NCBI GenBank assembly: GCA_964342355.1
Contig: CAYFFG010000002.1
Span: 186,001 to 250,000, forward strand
Length of the DNA stretch: 64,000 nt
Origin: Hirschia sp964342355
GTDB lineage: Bacteria; Pseudomonadota; Alphaproteobacteria; Caulobacterales; Hyphomonadaceae
Direction of reading: 5' to 3'
The notes under the pieces were generated by a model. The model was not told the origin of the DNA, did not search any database, and saw nothing but the letters and a program-made list of their open reading frames with translations. A program made the position numbers and the translations under genes. Positions within the stretch are counted from its first letter, which is position 1. Each line of letters begins with the position of its first letter. This document shows positions 23,858 through 32,952 of the stretch, one piece after another.

Positions 23858-25870
23858 ATGATGAAACTAGATTCTCTGCGACTGTCTAACTTCCGGTGTT
23901 TTGGCCCGGAGCCTCAAGAAATTACGTTCGCGGAAGATGTCACATCATACATTGGCGGTAATGGGGCGGGAAAAACGGCCGCCTTATCCGCGTTGGCGCG
24001 CCTGTTCGGAATTACGCGCGCGCAGCGATCAATCTTAAAATCTGACTTTCATCTTTCCCGCGAAGCGGAAGGTCTTCAGGATGGCGATGCGTTATTTATC
24101 GAAGCGATATTCGGATTTCCTGAACTGGGTGATGACGGCGCAGAGGCAGGCGCAGATGAAAATACCCCTGCTGTTGCAGAATTCTGGCGACAGATGGCCG
24201 CCTCCGAAGACGGCGCCGCCTTGAAAGTCCGCATTCGGCTCAAGGCAATTTGGGTCGATGATGGCACGCCGGACGGCGCGGTTGAAGAAGATATTCGCTG
24301 GATACCGCGTCTTGATGATGCATTTGATTGGGAGAGCTGCCCAAAAGTGACAGCGACGGACCGTAGCGCGGTTCAAATGATTTATGTGCCAGCTATCAGA
24401 CGCGCAGAGGAACAGGTTAAAGCCTTATTGTCGTCGCGGCTCTGGAAGGCTGCGAAGTGGTCACCGGAGCTGAAAGAGGCAGCGGCCAGCAGCGCCGAGA
24501 CGGTGCAGACGGCGCTCGGCGGTGAAGCGCCTATCGCATTTATTCTTGAGCGTCTGGAGCGGCGCTGGTCGCAGGTTCACACGGCTGATACTGATACCGA
24601 GCCCGTGTTTCGATTGATCGAAGGTCGGTTCGAGCAGCTTATCCGTCAAACTGAAATCAGGTTCCGGCCCGATGAAGCGCAACAGGAACGCGAATTGTCG
24701 AGACTCAGTGACGGCCAGAAGTCCCTCTTCCATATCGCGCTGACCGCGGCGACACTCGAAGTCGAACGTGACGCGCTCGCTCTTGAAAACGACGCATCGC
24801 CTTTCGATCAATCCGCGCTCAAACAGGTTCCGCTGACCATCTTGGCGATTGAAGAACCGGAGAACTCTCTTTCGCCATTTTTCCTTTCGCGGGTCATGCA
24901 ACTCGCAACCGAGATTGGCGCCATGCCAACCGCGCAAGTGCTAATGGCCAGTCACAGCGCCAGTATTCTGTCGCGTGTGGAGCCAGAAAGCATCAGATAT
25001 TTCAAGCTCGACAAAGCAAGTGCAACAGCCAGTGTTAAAACGCTTACCCTGCCCGAGGATGACGCTGAGGCTAAAGCCTATATACGCTTGGCCGTGCGCG
25101 CCTATCCCGAGCTCTATTTCGCGCGCTTTGTTGTGCTGGCTGAAGGCGACTCTGAACAATTGGTCCTGCCGCGTCTGGCCGAAGCTCGCGGTGTGTCGCT
25201 TGACCGAAGCTTCGTGCCGATCGTGCCGCTGGGCGGGCGCTATGTTGCACATTTTTGGCGACTGTTGAGCGATCTTGATATTCCCTATGCGACATTACTC
25301 GACCTAGATCTTGGTCGCCAGCATGGCGGTCCGAACACAATTCGTTCGGTCATAGCGTCGCTGGGTGAAATCGGAAAAACCATGCACACAACGCAAGCGC
25401 ATTTGGTCGATGAAACTATCGACATGGATGAATTAGACGATTTGGAAGATAGCGACTTCCAGCTCGATTACAGCGATGGAGACTTAGAGGGCGATGAATG
25501 GATGTATGCGCTCTGGGAACACAATGTCTATTTCTCAGAACCGATTGATCTTGATTTCGCCATGGCCCTGGCCTTTCCGGACGCGTATCATGTTAACCGT
25601 CCGGGCGGTCATGGCCCCAGCACGACAGATGCAGCCAAAGCCGCGCGCAAAAAAACTGTCCTGAAAAAGAATGGGAATCCGGACCTTTACCCGACGAGTT
25701 ATGATCTGGATTTTGTCTGGTATGCCTATCACTTTATGCAGAGCAGTAAGCCAGCCAGTCATATTGCAGCACTCGCGCGCCTGACCGACCAAAAACTCAA
25801 TGATAAATGCCCCATGTCACTTGAAAAACTGCTCGACCATATTGAAGCGCAATTGAGCGACGAGACATAG
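23858..25870 (+). CDS. Class 2 OLD-family ATPase/TOPRIM nuclease (Gabija GajA-like)
   Basis: The 670-residue protein has an ABC-type ATPase split by a long insert and a C-terminal TOPRIM nuclease domain. Walker A is GGNGAGKT at residues 33-40. The signature LSRLSDGQKS is near residue 282, Walker B ILAIEEPENSL near 326, and the switch His is in MASHSAS near 363. The TOPRIM core starts FVVLAEGDSEQLVLPRLAE near 423, with the second acidic pair in LLDLDLG near 481. OLD proteins paired with a UvrD-type helicase are class 2 OLD, the architecture of the Gabija anti-phage system. At 670 residues it is longer than the well-studied GajA (just under 600). Its stop overlaps the helicase start by one base (TAGTG). 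All catalytic elements look intact. Confidence 0.9.
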   Translation: MMKLDSLRLSNFRCFGPEPQEITFAEDVTSYIGGNGAGKTAALSALARLFGITRAQRSILKSDFHLSREAEGLQDGDALFIEAIFGFPELGDDGAEAGADENTPAVAEFWRQMAASEDGAALKVRIRLKAIWVDDGTPDGAVEEDIRWIPRLDDAFDWESCPKVTATDRSAVQMIYVPAIRRAEEQVKALLSSRLWKAAKWSPELKEAAASSAETVQTALGGEAPIAFILERLERRWSQVHTADTDTEPVFRLIEGRFEQLIRQTEIRFRPDEAQQERELSRLSDGQKSLFHIALTAATLEVERDALALENDASPFDQSALKQVPLTILAIEEPENSLSPFFLSRVMQLATEIGAMPTAQVLMASHSASILSRVEPESIRYFKLDKASATASVKTLTLPEDDAEAKAYIRLAVRAYPELYFARFVVLAEGDSEQLVLPRLAEARGVSLDRSFVPIVPLGGRYVAHFWRLLSDLDIPYATLLDLDLGRQHGGPNTIRSVIASLGEIGKTMHTTQAHLVDETIDMDELDDLEDSDFQLDYSDGDLEGDEWMYALWEHNVYFSEPIDLDFAMALAFPDAYHVNRPGGHGPSTTDAAKAARKKTVLKKNGNPDLYPTSYDLDFVWYAYHFMQSSKPASHIAALARLTDQKLNDKCPMSLEKLLDHIEAQLSDET

Positions 25871-27720
25871 TGGCTTATGTCCGCCCTCAAGACTGGCAGC
25901 CGCAAGGTATTGCGACGCTTGAACCGGCAGCGATGCAGGCGCTGGAACAGACAGCTCAAAGCGTATGTGTGACAGCCAGCGCCGGGGCCGGAAAAACTGA
26001 ATTCTTAGCGCAAAAAGCGACCTATCTTTTGCAGACCGGACTGTGCCGCGCTCCGTACCGTATATTAGCGATCAGCTTTAAGCGTGACGCGGCGAAAAAC
26101 CTGGCTGAACGCGTGCAGGAGCGATGTCCGGCAGATATGGCCCGCCGATTTGATTCCATGACGTTTGATGCGTTTACAAAAACGCTCATCGACCGATTTG
26201 GGCCTGCCATCCCCGCACCCTACACCCCGTCGGCGAATTATCAGATTAGTTTTCCGCGCGCTGATGATTACCGGGACTTCCTTGAGCGACAAGGGCGACG
26301 CAATCTAAATACACAATCTCTTTCCAAGCACATTTCTAATGCAAGACTTCCCGCCCATGCTGCAGGATTGGCCCCGCACTGGACACAGCTTGTCGAAGCC
26401 TGGTGGACCGAAGCTTACCGAGATCCGGCAGAAACGCGGCTCGCCTTTTCAATGGTCAATCGTCTGGCCGATTATCTACTCAGATCGCGCCCGCAAATCA
26501 TTCGCGCATTGCGACAAACTTACCCCTTCGTGTTTCTTGACGAATTTCAGGACACGACCGAGGCCCAATATGAATTGTTACAGGCGGCGTTCATGGGCAG
26601 TACCGCGAAGCTCACAGCTGTCGGCGATGACAAGCAGCGCATTATGGGCTGGGCGGGCGCGATGCCGGACGGGTTTGAGCGTTTGGCACGCGATTTCCAC
26701 ACGGTCCCGATAACACTATTGTCAAATTGGCGCTCGCATGAAGATTTGGTCGCCATTCAACACATTATCGCCCAGCGGATAGATGCCGACAGCCCGGCTC
26801 CGGAGGCCAAGGCTAATCGCAACATAGACGGTGATGTGTCTGCGATTTGGACTTATCCGACACGCGAGGCAGAAACTGCGGGCATGGCAAATTGGATTGG
26901 CCAGGAGATCGCAAGCGGCATTATTGAGCCGCATGAGGTTGCTCTCTTGGTGAGGATGCGGGCGGACACGGTTGAACAAGAATTTGCGCCCGTTTTCGGG
27001 GCGCAAGGTCTCACCATTAGAAACGTCGCCCGACTGGTCGGCGGCGTGGCCATACAGGACATTCTAACCGAGGAATTTACCCGGTGCATCTTGCCCGTGC
27101 TTAGGCTCGGGGCCAGCACCAAAGCGCCTGACGCCTGGCAGGACGCAGTATCGGCGCAGTATAGTTTGCGAGGGGTCGAGGTAGACGATGATATCGCCGG
27201 AGAAACCATTCGCTCTGACCTTGAAACCTGTATTGGTGAATTGCGCGCGGCCATGGCAGCACCGCCCACCCAAGAGAGCAGTGACCAGATTGTCGCCACC
27301 GCTTTGGACTTTATAGACGAAGTGGCTCTAAGACGCAGCGTGCCCGCCTATGGCCGCAATATCGACTATGCGCGCATAAAAACGGGTTTCACAGCGTTGT
27401 TGCATGAGTGCGTCGCAGGCGCGCCGGATTGGAGCGCAGTGCTGGACCGGTTTATTGGCATTGGCCAAATACCGCTTATGACCGTCCATAAAAGTAAAGG
27501 CCTTGAGTTTCACACCATGATATTCCTCGGTCTTGACGGACAGAGCTGGTGGAGCCTGCGGCCCAATTCCGAGGAAGAACTCAAATCATTTTTTGTCGCT
27601 TTCACGCGGGCCATGCAGCGAGCATTTTTTACGCGTTGTAATGCGCGTGGGGCGTCGATTGCCTGGCTCGAACAGCTGCTTCTCCCTGCCGGGGTTGCGA
27701 CCATCAACGGTCCGGCTTAG
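25870..27720 (+). CDS. UvrD/PcrA-like superfamily 1 helicase (Gabija GajB-like)
   Basis: The GTG at 25870-25872 overlaps the OLD stop codon, so translation is probably coupled. The 616-residue SF1A helicase shows motif I ASAGAGKT (residues 36-43), motif II FLDEFQDT (about 222-229), motif III AVGDDKQRIMGWAGA, motif IV LLSNWRS, motif V MTVHKSKGLEF (about 536-546) and motif VI FVAFTRAMQR (about 573-582). In Gabija the helicase partner activates the nuclease on altered DNA. The C-terminal domain is larger than in the shortest GajB proteins. This is an intact, plausibly active pair; assignment to Gabija rather than another class 2 OLD system rests on architecture only. Confidence 0.9.
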   Translation: MAYVRPQDWQPQGIATLEPAAMQALEQTAQSVCVTASAGAGKTEFLAQKATYLLQTGLCRAPYRILAISFKRDAAKNLAERVQERCPADMARRFDSMTFDAFTKTLIDRFGPAIPAPYTPSANYQISFPRADDYRDFLERQGRRNLNTQSLSKHISNARLPAHAAGLAPHWTQLVEAWWTEAYRDPAETRLAFSMVNRLADYLLRSRPQIIRALRQTYPFVFLDEFQDTTEAQYELLQAAFMGSTAKLTAVGDDKQRIMGWAGAMPDGFERLARDFHTVPITLLSNWRSHEDLVAIQHIIAQRIDADSPAPEAKANRNIDGDVSAIWTYPTREAETAGMANWIGQEIASGIIEPHEVALLVRMRADTVEQEFAPVFGAQGLTIRNVARLVGGVAIQDILTEEFTRCILPVLRLGASTKAPDAWQDAVSAQYSLRGVEVDDDIAGETIRSDLETCIGELRAAMAAPPTQESSDQIVATALDFIDEVALRRSVPAYGRNIDYARIKTGFTALLHECVAGAPDWSAVLDRFIGIGQIPLMTVHKSKGLEFHTMIFLGLDGQSWWSLRPNSEEELKSFFVAFTRAMQRAFFTRCNARGASIAWLEQLLLPAGVATINGPA

Positions 27721-27744
27721 CGGGTCCGTAATAGCAAGCGGAAG

Positions 27745-28140
27745 TTAGGCCAAACCCAGCTCATCAATGGCTTGCTGAACAGTTGTGACGATGGCGCTCG
27801 CTTGTCTCAACCGGGCCGCTCCAGGATGGCCATTTTCAACTTCGTGAGATGCAAAAAATACGCTAAAACCTTTCTCCAGCGCCATGGTGGCAAGGCCGAT
27901 TTCATAGGTATTCACATCGGGCGCGATGATGAGCATTTGCCGCCATTTCGGTGTTTCCATCAAATCCCAAAGTTGCGGGTCTGTCCACGCGGGCTGATCG
28001 ATATTTTCTATATCAAAACAGTCGATATGCGAGGCACGCAGAGTGTCCAGCATGTCCGTCAATTCGCGCGGAAAACCGGGCATTATGAACACGCCGACAT
28101 CTTTGGGATCTAGGAGATTTCTGGGTCTTTCAAGTGACAT
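27745..28140 (-). CDS. Degenerate isochorismatase-like protein
   Basis: The 131-residue protein has a good AAAGGAG ribosome site before its ATG. Its second half reads like the end of isochorismatase-like cysteine hydrolases: MLIIAPDVNTYEIGLATMALEKG, then HPGAARLRQASAIVTT and a final helix. The catalytic Cys that family members carry where this protein has VNTYE is absent, and the usual N-terminal Asp of the VIDMQ-type strand is replaced (VGVFIMPGF). The protein is shorter than the family norm of about 180-200. It may be an inactive relative or a binding protein. It lies convergent to the helicase gene and downstream of the desaturase-like gene. Confidence 0.6.
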   Translation of the reverse strand: MSLERPRNLLDPKDVGVFIMPGFPRELTDMLDTLRASHIDCFDIENIDQPAWTDPQLWDLMETPKWRQMLIIAPDVNTYEIGLATMALEKGFSVFFASHEVENGHPGAARLRQASAIVTTVQQAIDELGLA

Positions 28141-28196
28141 AAAATTGCTCCTTTAGGCTTTATAGAGATGTGGATTGAGGCAATGCTTACGTGACA

Positions 28197-29042
28197 TTAG
28201 GATTTCTCTTTCAATGGCTCTAATAGTTGCCCCCAATAATCGGATGGGTAATCCGCCCTATTCTCAATGCCAATCTTTCCCGAACGAACATTGCGACTCG
28301 ACGAAAAATTCGCTGTGCCCAAGAGCACGTCCCAGATGGTGAGGAATAGGCCAAAATTAACATCGCCCTTTGACGACGACGCAATGTGATGATGGCGATG
28401 CACGGGGGCTACCGCCCATAAGTATCTCAGCCAGCCGATTTTCATATCAACATTTGAGTGTTGCAGCAGCAATTGGGTGGACACACAAAATGCACCAATG
28501 GCGGCAATTTCAGTAAGAATACCGAGTAATAACCATGGGAGCGTGCCTCCCAGTATTTCTATCAGTTGGTGAACAGGATGCTTAAGCAATCCGTTGAAGC
28601 CGTACATGCGTGTTACAGAATGATGCACGGCATGAAAGCGCCAAAGTAGATTCCAGCGATGACTCAAGAAGTGAACAAGCGTTATGCCTATGTCTAAAAG
28701 TATAATTGCAAGGCTGACCTGAATCCAAAGCGGTATATTTGTGGGCCAAATGGATGGCCATGGCACAAGTTTGGCCGCCAGCGGCATAAAGAGTAATAGT
28801 GAAATAATAGATGTCTCATTCACAACAGCATGAATGAAATCGCGGAGACGGTCCCCGTTTGGCTCGTTCCATACTTGTTCATATGGTAATAAATATTCAA
28901 CGATGCGTGAGATGATAATGGCACTGACCAACAAAGGCGCGAGCCAATACAATCCTGCTCCTTGGCCCACTAAATAAATGGCCGCGCTGACAAAAAAGAA
29001 AAAGAAAAAGGGTGCATATACCGCACGAACAAAAGCCGCCAT
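28197..29042 (-). CDS. Sterol desaturase / fatty acid hydroxylase family membrane protein
   Basis: The 281-residue protein has several hydrophobic segments (about residues 8-50, 70-95, 105-125, 165-190) and the di-iron histidine clusters of the FA_hydroxylase family: HFLSH (residues about 125-129), FHAVHHS (about 138-144) and HRHHH (about 216-220). Members insert hydroxyl groups or double bonds into lipids in the membrane. The substrate cannot be read from the sequence. Start at ATG 29040-29042. It follows the broken AraC gene on the same strand and may belong to the end of the module A efflux operon. Confidence 0.88.
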   Translation of the reverse strand: MAAFVRAVYAPFFFFFFVSAAIYLVGQGAGLYWLAPLLVSAIIISRIVEYLLPYEQVWNEPNGDRLRDFIHAVVNETSIISLLLFMPLAAKLVPWPSIWPTNIPLWIQVSLAIILLDIGITLVHFLSHRWNLLWRFHAVHHSVTRMYGFNGLLKHPVHQLIEILGGTLPWLLLGILTEIAAIGAFCVSTQLLLQHSNVDMKIGWLRYLWAVAPVHRHHHIASSSKGDVNFGLFLTIWDVLLGTANFSSSRNVRSGKIGIENRADYPSDYWGQLLEPLKEKS

Positions 29043-29118
29043 TTAATCTCTCCACGCTAACGGGATTAGATTTGGCCTATTCTTCGGAGGCCGTCTTGAA
29101 CGTATCGCTTGGTCTGAC

Positions 29119-29844
29119 TCAAGCATGTACGCTAACCTCTATTCCGGCCAGTCCAAGCGACGGGGTTACCCCGAACCATTCCACCATGCGCCTTGTAAAA
29201 TGAGCCTGATCGCTGAAACCTGCCTGAGCAGCGATTTCTGCTAAGTTGGTCGTTTCGGTCAACGCTTTTGCTGCCTGCTGTATCTGAAGCCATTGCGTAA
29301 GTTTACTTGGTGGCACGCCATAATCTCTCACAGACAATGCCCTCAATCTGCTAGGCGACAGCCCCGTTGATACCGATAACCCTTTGGGTGAAAAGTATTG
29401 GTCTGGGGTTCAGAGCGCAGCTGTTAATCGTGGGTCAGGAAGATCGTTTGAGTATCTAATATATTGCTTTGCCCATTGTTCCGCGTTGGTGACACTCTTG
29501 ATTTCTATCAAGGATTTTGCAGCTGCTTTGGTGATCAACACATTATTGGATTGGCTAGAAGCGCGCCGCTTAATGAGCCAAGGATCAAAATAAACGGAAC
29601 GGGTAGATCTGCCTATTGGGCCCAAAGTATGCTTTGTTTTCGAGGGAATATGTACAATATGGCCTTTGTCGGCCCGGATGCGTTCGTCGGTAGTCACGTT
29701 TATCGGACCGTCTGTGCCAATGGTAAACTGATCTGCAAGATGTGCATGAGAGCGGTTATCTCCCAGACGCGCATCTAGAACCGCCCATCCAAGGCCCACA
29801 ATGAGCTGGCCTGACCAGGCTGTTTTAGCCTCCTGCCTAGACAT
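29119..29844 (-). pseudogene. AraC-family regulator interrupted by an in-frame TGA
   Basis: The frame starting MSRQEAKTAWSGQL at 29844 stops at TGA 29410-29412. The same frame then continues without another stop through TPDQYFSPKGLSVSTGLSPS and into a typical AraC HTH domain (KLTQWLQIQQAAKALTET, then IAAQAGFSDQAHFTRRM, then FGVTPS) that ends at 29119. The two parts total about 241 codons, normal for the family, and reading stays in phase, so this is a single nonsense mutation rather than a frameshift. The start overlaps the czcA stop (ATGTCTAG), placing it last in the czcCBA operon of module A. Internal starts (TTG 29346) could still yield a C-terminal HTH fragment. Confidence 0.82.
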
Positions 29845-32800
29845 GTTGTGTTTCTATAAGAGACTGATGGCCGTCGGGTTTGGGCGCAAACCAGCGATGA
29901 AGCGCTGGCATGACAAGTAGCGTTAGCACAGTCGAAGAGACGAGACCCCCGATAACCACGGTTGCCAAGGGTCTTTGAACTTCCGCGCCAACACCCGTCG
30001 CAAACAATAAGGGCGCAAGACCAAGAGCGGTGGTTATGGCCGTCATCAGGACGGGTCTCGCCCGTAAGCGCGCGGCTTCAAGAGCAAGAGCATTCCTGTC
30101 ACGGCCTGCGCGAGCAAAGTCATCCATAAAGCTGACAAGCACCATGCCATTACCTAGTGCGATACCAAATAGAGCGATAAAGCCGACCGTGGCAGGCACA
30201 GAAACGGGCAGACCGGTTAGCCAGAGTGCTAACGCCCCGCCTGTTAAAGCCAGAGGAATATTGAATAGAATGAGAATGGCTGATTTGACCCGGCCAAATG
30301 TCATCAGCAGGATCAGAAATACAATGGCGAGTGTGATCGGAATAACGACAGCAAATCTTGCATTTGCTTGTTGCTGAAGCTCGAACTGACCGCCCCAAAC
30401 GAGCCGATATCCGGGTGCTAATTGTAATTCAGCGTCGGTCAGGGCCTGAGCCTCGGCGACGAAACTCCCAATATCTCGGCCGCGAACATTTGCTTGCACG
30501 GCAATAAAGCGCTGACCATCTTCACGGGTTATCTGACGTGGACCTATTACGGTTTCGATGTTTGCAACCTCGCGAAGCGGTATCAGCGCACCATCTTCTG
30601 ATTTCAACAGGATGCGCCCAATCGCTTCGGGATTTGACCGGGACTTTTCGTTCAACCGAACGATGATTGGGAATTGCCGAACGCCTTCAAAAAGAGCGCC
30701 GGCTTCGGCGCCGCCAACAGATGTCCGAAGAACCTCTAGGGCCTGTCTGATGTCGATACCGTAACGTCCTAAGGCACTTCGATCGACAGTAACTTTTAGC
30801 TCGGGAGCTCCGGTTAACTGTTCTGCTTGTACATCGGACGCCCCCGGAACCCTACGCAGCAATTGCTGGAGATCATTGGCTGATTGGATGAGTTGATCTG
30901 AATCTGGGCCAAAAATTTTAATGGCGAGTTCTGCGCGTGTGCCTGTCATCAACTCATCTACCGCCATGGCAATGGGCTGACCAACATTGGCAAGAATGCC
31001 GGGGTAATCCTCTAAAAACTCAGAGAGCTCATATCGGAACGTCTCAGGAGACATACCCGCCCGCCATTCCGACTTCGGCTTTATCGACAAAAATATCTCA
31101 GCGCTGTTGGTCGGGTCTGTCATGGCCCCCACTTCGCCGCGACCAACACGGGTCACGATTGATTCGATTTCAGGAAACGTACTGGCCAAGTGCGATTCAA
31201 TGCGCGTGACAGTCGCTTCAGCTTGCGTGAGCGAAATCGAAGGCGCCATGGTCACGCGCAACAAGATGTCGCCTTCTTCGAGTTCCGGTGTGAATTCCGA
31301 ACCGAGTTGTGACCCGGCAAACACTCCTGAAAGCAAGAGCATGCTGGCGAGCACAACCGCACCGGCGCGAAAACGGATAAAAAAGCCAGCGCAGACCGTT
31401 ATCAGCCTTGTCATCGTGCTATCTTTTTTCTCGGCCGATTTGGCTGGGCGCATCACACCGAAGGCTACAGCCGGGGCAATCAGGGCCGCGTAAATCAATG
31501 ATCCCGTCATGGCGAGCGCAGCAGATGCCGCAAGAGGCCGGAAGGTTTTACCCTCGACCCCCTGAAGCGCAAATAGGGGTAAGAAAACAACAATCACCAC
31601 AATGACAGCGGCAATCAGCGGCGCAATCACCTCTGCGGTTGACCGTGCAACGACGTCCCGCCGGGTCTCATCTGGGTCTGATTTCAGACCTCTATCCACG
31701 TTCTCAGCAATGACGATAGCGCCATCGACCATCATGCCAATTGCGATAGCAACGCCGCCGAGTGACATAAGGTTGGCTCCGATGCCAAGGACATTCATGG
31801 CGACAAAAGCAAAGCCGACTGAGAATGGGATCGACATGACAACAACAAGAGATGGACGCCATCCGCCCAAAAATACGAAAACGACAATCGCAACGAGAAT
31901 TGCGCCCTGCCAGAGCGCAGTTGTCACCGTGGATGCGGCCTTATTCACAAGTGTGCCTTGGTCATAATAGGGTATGGCCCGCACACCTTCTGGGAGAGTG
32001 GTATTGATTTCGTCGAAGCGGGTTTTTACGCGCGAAACCACATCCGATGTATTGGTGCCGTAAAGTTTGAGCACCATACCGGCAACGACTTCGCCTTCAC
32101 CGTTTGATGTTGCCAACCCTTGGCGCACACCTCCGCCAATTCGTACATCACCAATGTCGCGCATTCGCACGGGTCGACCATCAGTAGTTTTTATGGTTAT
32201 GGCTGCAAGATCTTCAACGCTGCGGGCCAGACCAATACCGCGCACCGTAAATTGTTCATCCGCGAGTTCAATAAACTGAGCGCCTAGCGTATGGTTGCCA
32301 CGCTCAAGCGCTTCCGACACTTCATTGATCTGAATGTCGTAAGATTGCATCGCTTCCGGGTCGATGAGAACCTGAAATTGCTTCTCATATCCCCCAAGAG
32401 ACAAAACTTCGGTCACGCCTGTGACAGTTTGGAGTTGGTATTTGACGATCCAGTCTTGTATTTCGCGCATTTCAACCAAACTGCGCGTGCCGGTATCGTC
32501 GACCAGTTTGTAGTAAAGAATGATACCAAGACCTGTCGAGATGGGCCCCATTTGGGGCTCACCATAGCCTGCGGGGATAGCATCGCGCGCCTGCGCCAGA
32601 CGTTCGCCAACAACTTGCCGGGCAAAATAGACATCGGTACCGTCTTCAAAATAGATATTGACGACGGACAGCCCAAAATTTGACACCGAGCGCATATGAT
32701 CAATTTTCGGAAGACCTGCCATAGACGCTTCGATGGGATAGGTAACATAGCGCTCGACTTCTTCTGGTCCAAGACCGTCAGTTTCAGTAAAGACTTGAAC

Positions 32801-32935
32801 CAGTGCGGGCGTAACATCCGGGAAGGCATCAACAGGCAGAGCGCGAAATGCGAACACTCCGCTAATTGTCATGGCAATGGCGAAAATGGCGGCGAGCAAT
32901 CGTCCACCCGCAATACGGTGCATAAAATTATTCAT
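29837..32935 (-). CDS. czcA: HME-type RND heavy-metal efflux pump, CzcA/CusA family (module A)
   Basis: From the ATG at 32933-32935 (MNNFMHRIAGGRLLAA) the product is 1032 residues, the inner-membrane trimeric proton antiporter of a tripartite efflux system. Twelve membrane helices are expected; the first is at residues about 11-30. The TM4 signature reads AIGMMVDGAIVIAEN: it has the DGA of divalent-metal pumps but AIG, as in CusA, where CzcA has DFG. The periplasmic stretch TDPTNSAEIF replaces the Met-bearing TDPAPLTM seen in the window's CusA, which argues against copper. Divalent cations (Zn, Cd, Co or Pb) are the best guess. It follows czcB by 17 bp. Confidence 0.93.
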   Translation of the reverse strand: MNNFMHRIAGGRLLAAIFAIAMTISGVFAFRALPVDAFPDVTPALVQVFTETDGLGPEEVERYVTYPIEASMAGLPKIDHMRSVSNFGLSVVNIYFEDGTDVYFARQVVGERLAQARDAIPAGYGEPQMGPISTGLGIILYYKLVDDTGTRSLVEMREIQDWIVKYQLQTVTGVTEVLSLGGYEKQFQVLIDPEAMQSYDIQINEVSEALERGNHTLGAQFIELADEQFTVRGIGLARSVEDLAAITIKTTDGRPVRMRDIGDVRIGGGVRQGLATSNGEGEVVAGMVLKLYGTNTSDVVSRVKTRFDEINTTLPEGVRAIPYYDQGTLVNKAASTVTTALWQGAILVAIVVFVFLGGWRPSLVVVMSIPFSVGFAFVAMNVLGIGANLMSLGGVAIAIGMMVDGAIVIAENVDRGLKSDPDETRRDVVARSTAEVIAPLIAAVIVVIVVFLPLFALQGVEGKTFRPLAASAALAMTGSLIYAALIAPAVAFGVMRPAKSAEKKDSTMTRLITVCAGFFIRFRAGAVVLASMLLLSGVFAGSQLGSEFTPELEEGDILLRVTMAPSISLTQAEATVTRIESHLASTFPEIESIVTRVGRGEVGAMTDPTNSAEIFLSIKPKSEWRAGMSPETFRYELSEFLEDYPGILANVGQPIAMAVDELMTGTRAELAIKIFGPDSDQLIQSANDLQQLLRRVPGASDVQAEQLTGAPELKVTVDRSALGRYGIDIRQALEVLRTSVGGAEAGALFEGVRQFPIIVRLNEKSRSNPEAIGRILLKSEDGALIPLREVANIETVIGPRQITREDGQRFIAVQANVRGRDIGSFVAEAQALTDAELQLAPGYRLVWGGQFELQQQANARFAVVIPITLAIVFLILLMTFGRVKSAILILFNIPLALTGGALALWLTGLPVSVPATVGFIALFGIALGNGMVLVSFMDDFARAGRDRNALALEAARLRARPVLMTAITTALGLAPLLFATGVGAEVQRPLATVVIGGLVSSTVLTLLVMPALHRWFAPKPDGHQSLIETQHV

Positions 32936-32952
32936 AATCAATGATCCTGTAA

